From: Siphonodentalium dalli
Taxonomy: Eukaryota > Mollusca > Scaphopoda > Gadilida > Siphonodentaliidae
Reading direction: 5' to 3'
Length of the DNA stretch: 64,000 nucleotides
NCBI GenBank assembly: GCA_032622095.1
Contig: CP136064.1
Location: 172,554,310-172,618,309 of the forward strand
Program-made: the position numbers and the translations under genes
Notes under the pieces: model-generated
The model's database searches: none
What the model was told of the DNA's origin: nothing
Seen by the model: the letters and a program-made list of their open reading frames with translations, nothing else
Shown: positions 59,655-64,000 of the stretch, one piece after another
Numbering within the stretch: the first letter of the stretch is position 1
Layout: the number at the start of each line of letters is the position of its first letter

Positions 59655-59713
59655 CTGAGAATGAATGACAGAAAAGTTTTTCAATAACAGCAAAACAACT
59701 ACCAGAGATATAA

Positions 59714-59967
59714 CCCTATCTTTACCAACTACTCATTGAGTTCCCTTTTGAAATGTGCAGACAACTTAAGTTCAACCAATCACAAGAGGCCATTTGTTAA
59801 CGTATTAACCTGAACATTTCCCACCGATAAATAGGATTAATTCTGAACTTGTATTATATGTTCGCCTGCTTGTCTGCTTATATTTCCTGAACATCCCTAC
59901 AAATGAACAATAGACCATTCCACTGTATACTGTTATAACTTGGTCGGAATCTATTCAGTAAATAAAT
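59714..59967. mobile_element. Family D element
   Basis: 'aaccctatctttaccaacta' left. Interior 'aacctgaacatttcccaccg', 'tgcttatatttcctgaacat', 'agaccattccactgtatact'. Right 'attcagtaaataaatgg'. Termini less clear than in the copies at 18963 and 44695. Confidence 0.65.
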
Positions 59968-60149
59968 GGATAAATGAAATAAAGAAGGTAAGAATATAAA
60001 AGAACAAGACATGTTCCAAAACCATATATCTGAAACTCCTATTTGTAGCTGTAATTCAGGTATTGAAGATGCCAACCATTATTTCCATGTATGTCTTCTT
60101 TTTTCTTTTTTTTTCGAAGAGAGGATTGATCCCTATCAATAGTTAAGTG

Positions 60150-60362
60150 CAGTATTGCCCTAAATAATTGACTCTTTAACGACAGCAGAATTATGGGTAA
60201 CTTTTCAGGATATAGTCGGAAATATGGCCTGTTGCCATTCATCGGAAAGCTCTCAGTGAGAGCTTTCCGATGAATGGCAACAAGCCATATTTCCACCTAA
60301 ATCCTGAAAAATTGCCCATAATTCTGCTGTGGTTAAGGAGTTGATTATTTAGGGCATTACTC
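60150..60362. mobile_element. Family A MITE, complete palindrome
   Basis: 'cagtattgccctaaataatt' ... 'atttagggcattactct' with decayed outermost bases; arms near perfect, meeting at 'aaagctctcagtgagagcttt'-type centre. Confidence 0.94.
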
Positions 60363-63253
60363 TATACATGACTTTCTTTCACTCAAAACAATAATTTCCT
60401 TTACGGAGCAGAAGGCATGCCCAACAACCAAAATACCATTAATCCAATCATACATAGCTAAAACAAAGCATTTGAACAACCCTAATCAAATCATTTGACT
60501 TGAAAAAAAAATAAAAAGTTTCATTACTGACTACCATCTTCATATTGCTTGGCCCTGAGACTTCAAAAATATCGAGTTTGGATTATGGATGGAACACCAG
60601 CCCCAACAACTCAAACCATCTATATACCATATCCCTTGCTAAACATTTCTGCTGTCTTGTAATTTTAATGTATTTTTTCAAATATATCAGGAGCGAGGCA
60701 CCATGTAGGTTGTAAAAACTTGTGCCTCAATTCCATATGTATTGCTGAATATTCTTAAAATATGCTTAAAGTAAAAAAGTTACAAGAAAGCTTGTTAAAT
60801 AAGGATAAATTCCAATATTTTCAAAGACTCTCTTCCACAAAATATCCACAAATTATTTCGAAAAATGGCAATAACTTCCACAAAATATCCACAAATTATT
60901 TCTAAAAATGGCAATGACTTTACCAAAATGACTCTGACTGAACTCAAAATTGCAGGTGAGCAGGTTCCCATGCTGGTTGACATCTGTGCCAAGTTTAAAA
61001 AATAATTACCAGAAAATGAAAGAATACAGATTCGGACAAAGTTCCGGATAGACGGATGCACACTATGGACGATGGTCATTACTATATAGTCCTCCGATGG
61101 AATGTTGGGAGACAATGAGTTTTCCAGAGGAATTAGCTGAAGTAATGTTATTTACCGGTAATTAGACTCTAATTATGACAACAGCTCTTGTAAAAACACA
61201 CCTATGAGTGGACAGTGAGCTGGGGCTAAACAGATATCACACCTGATTGGAGGTGTTAAGGAATGGGGTGGGCTTATCTCTGAGGACCGCCCCATAATTG
61301 TTTTGGGAGCAAAAGTTAGACTGAGCTTATCCTCCGTAATGGGACTGCTGATGGTGTGTACAGTATGTAATTTTATAGCTTTCATGAACAGACATATATT
61401 TTGGAAGGTCTTCAATTATTTCCAGTTAGGCACTTTTGTCACATGAGGATGAATAATGGCTTTTTGTGATGCCAACCAAATGCTAATGCAGAACTATTTT
61501 GTGATAAATAAGAATGTTTGGGTTTCATGAGATTTGGCATACAGATTTGAAACCTACACTCTGAGACTATCCTCTTCGTATGATAGTAACAATTTAGAAG
61601 ATCTATAAGAAATGGAAAACCTAATGTTAATAGTTCTAAATGAGAATACTCACTGCATAACAATCAAAGGTCAGGGGTCAAACAGGACACTTCTTCATGC
61701 TGGCAATATAATCACACTTCAACTCCTCAACTGCTAAATGCAATCTTATTTGAAAGTTCAAACAAAACTTGACATTAATCAAACAAATAACCATGCAATA
61801 GTGGAAAGACTATACATGCTATAATATTTCACACTATGAGAGTAATCACATCACACAATTTCCAGAACAGAAAATATGAACATATAATACAAGCGATAAA
61901 AGATTCACAACATCTGAATGATGTGACTGTAAATTTATTGAAATTCTTGTGAATAATATCCACATTAGTTGACCCAAGTTTAACCTTATATGGTAGGTCA
62001 AAATGTTAATTAAAAGCCACATCAACAATTCGAAGTATGCATATGTCTAACCTAATTCTGACATTATATGTGTCATGTGGAATAAATTTGCTTAGTTTTA
62101 AGATTCATGCAGTTCATTAAATAAATGGATTGATCCAGTTTCTAAGTTTTGGAGATTTTCCGTCTTATGAAGAAAAACAATCCACTGATAAAATATAGTG
62201 AATGACTGTCAACATTTAGAAACCAGTAGACTGATATAGTAACTTGAAACATTTAGTAATATCAAGGACAAATAGCATATATAGTACATATATGATGTGT
62301 ATATATATGTACTATATGTACAAGGACAAATAATACTAATATATACACATCATTGAACATGGTCTGTATAATTAATCAAGTAGCGGACATATGTTTAGTG
62401 AAGAGACTTGTTCAATGAAGAAAGACAAAATCAGGAAAAAAATGCATTCCATTCATGAAATTCACACAATGGATATCTTCCACATAATTAACTACTACTA
62501 ATATGAAATTACGAATAGGGTACGTCACTAGAATTTGTGTTCTTTCTATCAGTTGTCATTTTGCCATATCCGTTATAGTTACGATTATAGTTTTGAGAAG
62601 CAAAACATGGGCAATCATCGAGCCAGCCACTGACTATGACCTGATAACATAATTAAGTACAAAACAATCACGGCAAACAGAACCATATCACCTTACTGAG
62701 AGTGGCAAGAAGTTTGAACGGTTCTATTTTCTCACAAACGGACTTCTGCGAAAAGGATATTTAGACCATCTAAAAAATTATGACTATACTATTAGCTATT
62801 CGTAATTCTTATCAGTAGTAGTTTATTATGCGAAAGGTGTACAATGGCAAACAAAATGATAAACTGAACAAAGAGAGGATAGTTCAAATTCTTTTAAATT
62901 TGTTGGGAATACTAACAGCATTCATTTGAAATGTTACTATGGGTGTGTGTAAATAAGAAGACTATAGTGACAAAAGTGCAATGGTGAAAAAAATCACTGC
63001 TATAGTTTGATGGTGATTGTTGGAACTGATAACTAAAATATGTCATGACAGCCAGTTTTCTAAATGTATACTTATTTGGTTTTAGTAAAACATTTCCAAA
63101 AATCTTAGAACAGATGACTCACATTGGAAATCATATTTTTGTTTTATCATTTCCACTGCAGAGAGACCAAGCAGTACCCATGTATATTTGTATAGTAGGG
63201 GTTCAACAGTTTTTCTCTCTCTGATTGATCCGTATGGGGCACATTCATTATCT

Positions 63254-63443
63254 ACAGTAATGCCCTAAGTAATCGACTCCTTAACCACAGCAGAATTTTG
63301 GGTAACTTTTCAAGATTTAGTCGTAAATATGGCTTGTTGCCATTCATCGGAAACCTCGCAACAAGCCATATTTCCGACTAAATCCTGAAAAGTTACCCAT
63401 AATTCTGCTGTGGTTAAAGAGTCGATTACTTAGGGCATTACTG
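63254..63443. mobile_element. Family A MITE, shortened centre
   Basis: TIRs 'cagtaatgccctaagtaatc' and complement, TA-flanked. The centre has lost the second copy of 'gaatgg' ('catcggaaacctcgcaacaa'). Confidence 0.94.
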
Positions 63444-64000
63444 TACTTCGGATGTTATTACACCAGAATTTATCTGGTCATGAGATAAAAGGGGACTAGA
63501 AATACTCTTCTAAGGCCACATACAGTCAAATTCATGTTTCTCAGGCCTGCACGCATGGTACTGAAACTCCAAATGTGCAAACCTATTTATTCGCGTTAAA
63601 ATTGTCAGGAAAATTTTTAATCGGTAAGAAAAACAAACTTGTGGTACAATTTTTATGCGAAGTGAGATTGAACAGACCAAATTCAAATTTCCGATTCATT
63701 ACTGTAATTGGTAACTATATATGTTTGAACATGTGTTAAACACGTGATGCATTGCATCTGCAAACTCTGTAAAAATTGTGTCAATGATAATTTATTGGGT
63801 GATTTTTGACGAAATAAACACATAGAATCTATCAGCTGACTTTTATGGACTTCTGTTTGGGTAATAATGGCCACCAGCAACTGAAATTAATTTTATTATT
63901 AAACCCAGAGATAGCCCATGCAGAGGTGGATTAATTGCTTCGTTGGCATGTGCCCCAGGAATAAAACATTAATTTAAATGCCCCAAAGTTTAATATATTT

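Larger units (their letters stand above)
59655..64000. other. MHC: MHC intron upstream of w1, mostly featureless
   Basis: 4.3 kb upstream of w1. No sequence resembling the expected preceding exon (ANP.LEAFGNAKT...NNSSRF) was found on the minus strand, so this is intron. It holds a family D copy, two family A MITEs (60150-60362, 63254-63443) and AT-rich sequence. 60365-63250 shows nothing I can name apart from short tandem motifs near 60840-60905 (about 57-bp duplication) and an AT-rich dyad at 62277-62320. Confidence 0.8.

Noticed and set aside
56679-57057. Long repetitive frames of 100-121 codons on both strands
   Set aside because: The 33-bp minisatellite lacks stops in several frames, so these are a by-product of the repeat unit. 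Only the frame continuous with exon w2 is of interest.

Overview
This is an animal nuclear genome window dominated by one long gene on the minus strand: a muscle (class II) myosin heavy chain, MHC. I can place 31 consecutive coding exons (w1 to w31 below) from 59654 down to 17823. They join in one frame to 5052 nt, or 1684 codons, and every junction is GT-AG. The peptides (relay, SH1/SH2, lever arm with an IQ motif and a WQWW hook, long coiled coil, a tail ending in RSSVSVQP) most resemble scallop and other molluscan striated/catch myosins. With the tRNA-headed SINEs and the degenerate 'mollusc-type' tandem repeats, this suggests a lophotrochozoan, most likely a bivalve. A brachiopod or another lophotrochozoan cannot be excluded. 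The N-terminal part (SH3-like domain, P-loop, start of switch I; about 240 residues) lies beyond 64000. The terminal exon with the stop codon was not securely found.

Layout. 1-17822 is the 3' flank and contains the last intron or 3' end of MHC. It holds a dimeric satellite-like array (1.15-3.0 kb), a candidate unknown minus-strand exon (3276-3605), several SINEs, a 240-bp foldback (9.0-9.3 kb) and a 2.3-kb long-TIR element (10565-12842). That element carries a broken PHD-finger/transposase-like reading frame. 17823-59654 is the MHC gene, whose introns are packed with non-autonomous DNA elements. 59655-64000 is upstream intron with two MITEs and no coding sequence that I recognise.

Repeat families, named here only for reference. 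A: an 18-copy palindromic MITE with TIR CAGTAATGCCCTAAATAATC and TA target duplications. B: about 350-420 bp, with long inverted ends around 'cagaatgaggtccccagagg'. C: TTAA-flanked (piggyBac-like) elements with at least three different termini but the same inner palindrome. D: TTAA-associated elements starting like CCCTTTCTTTACTAAAT. E: an about 300-bp repeat with a possible coding tail. There are also single elements of hAT type (57164-58093, 8-bp target duplication) and pogo/Tigger type (52895-54063).

The most notable observations are these. A 33-bp, 9-copy minisatellite duplicates the 5' splice donor of exon w2 and stays open in the myosin frame. MITEs sit only 12-21 nt from the exon end at four donors, three of them on the consecutive exons w6, w7 and w8. 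Unrelated TTAA-type termini share one inner palindrome.
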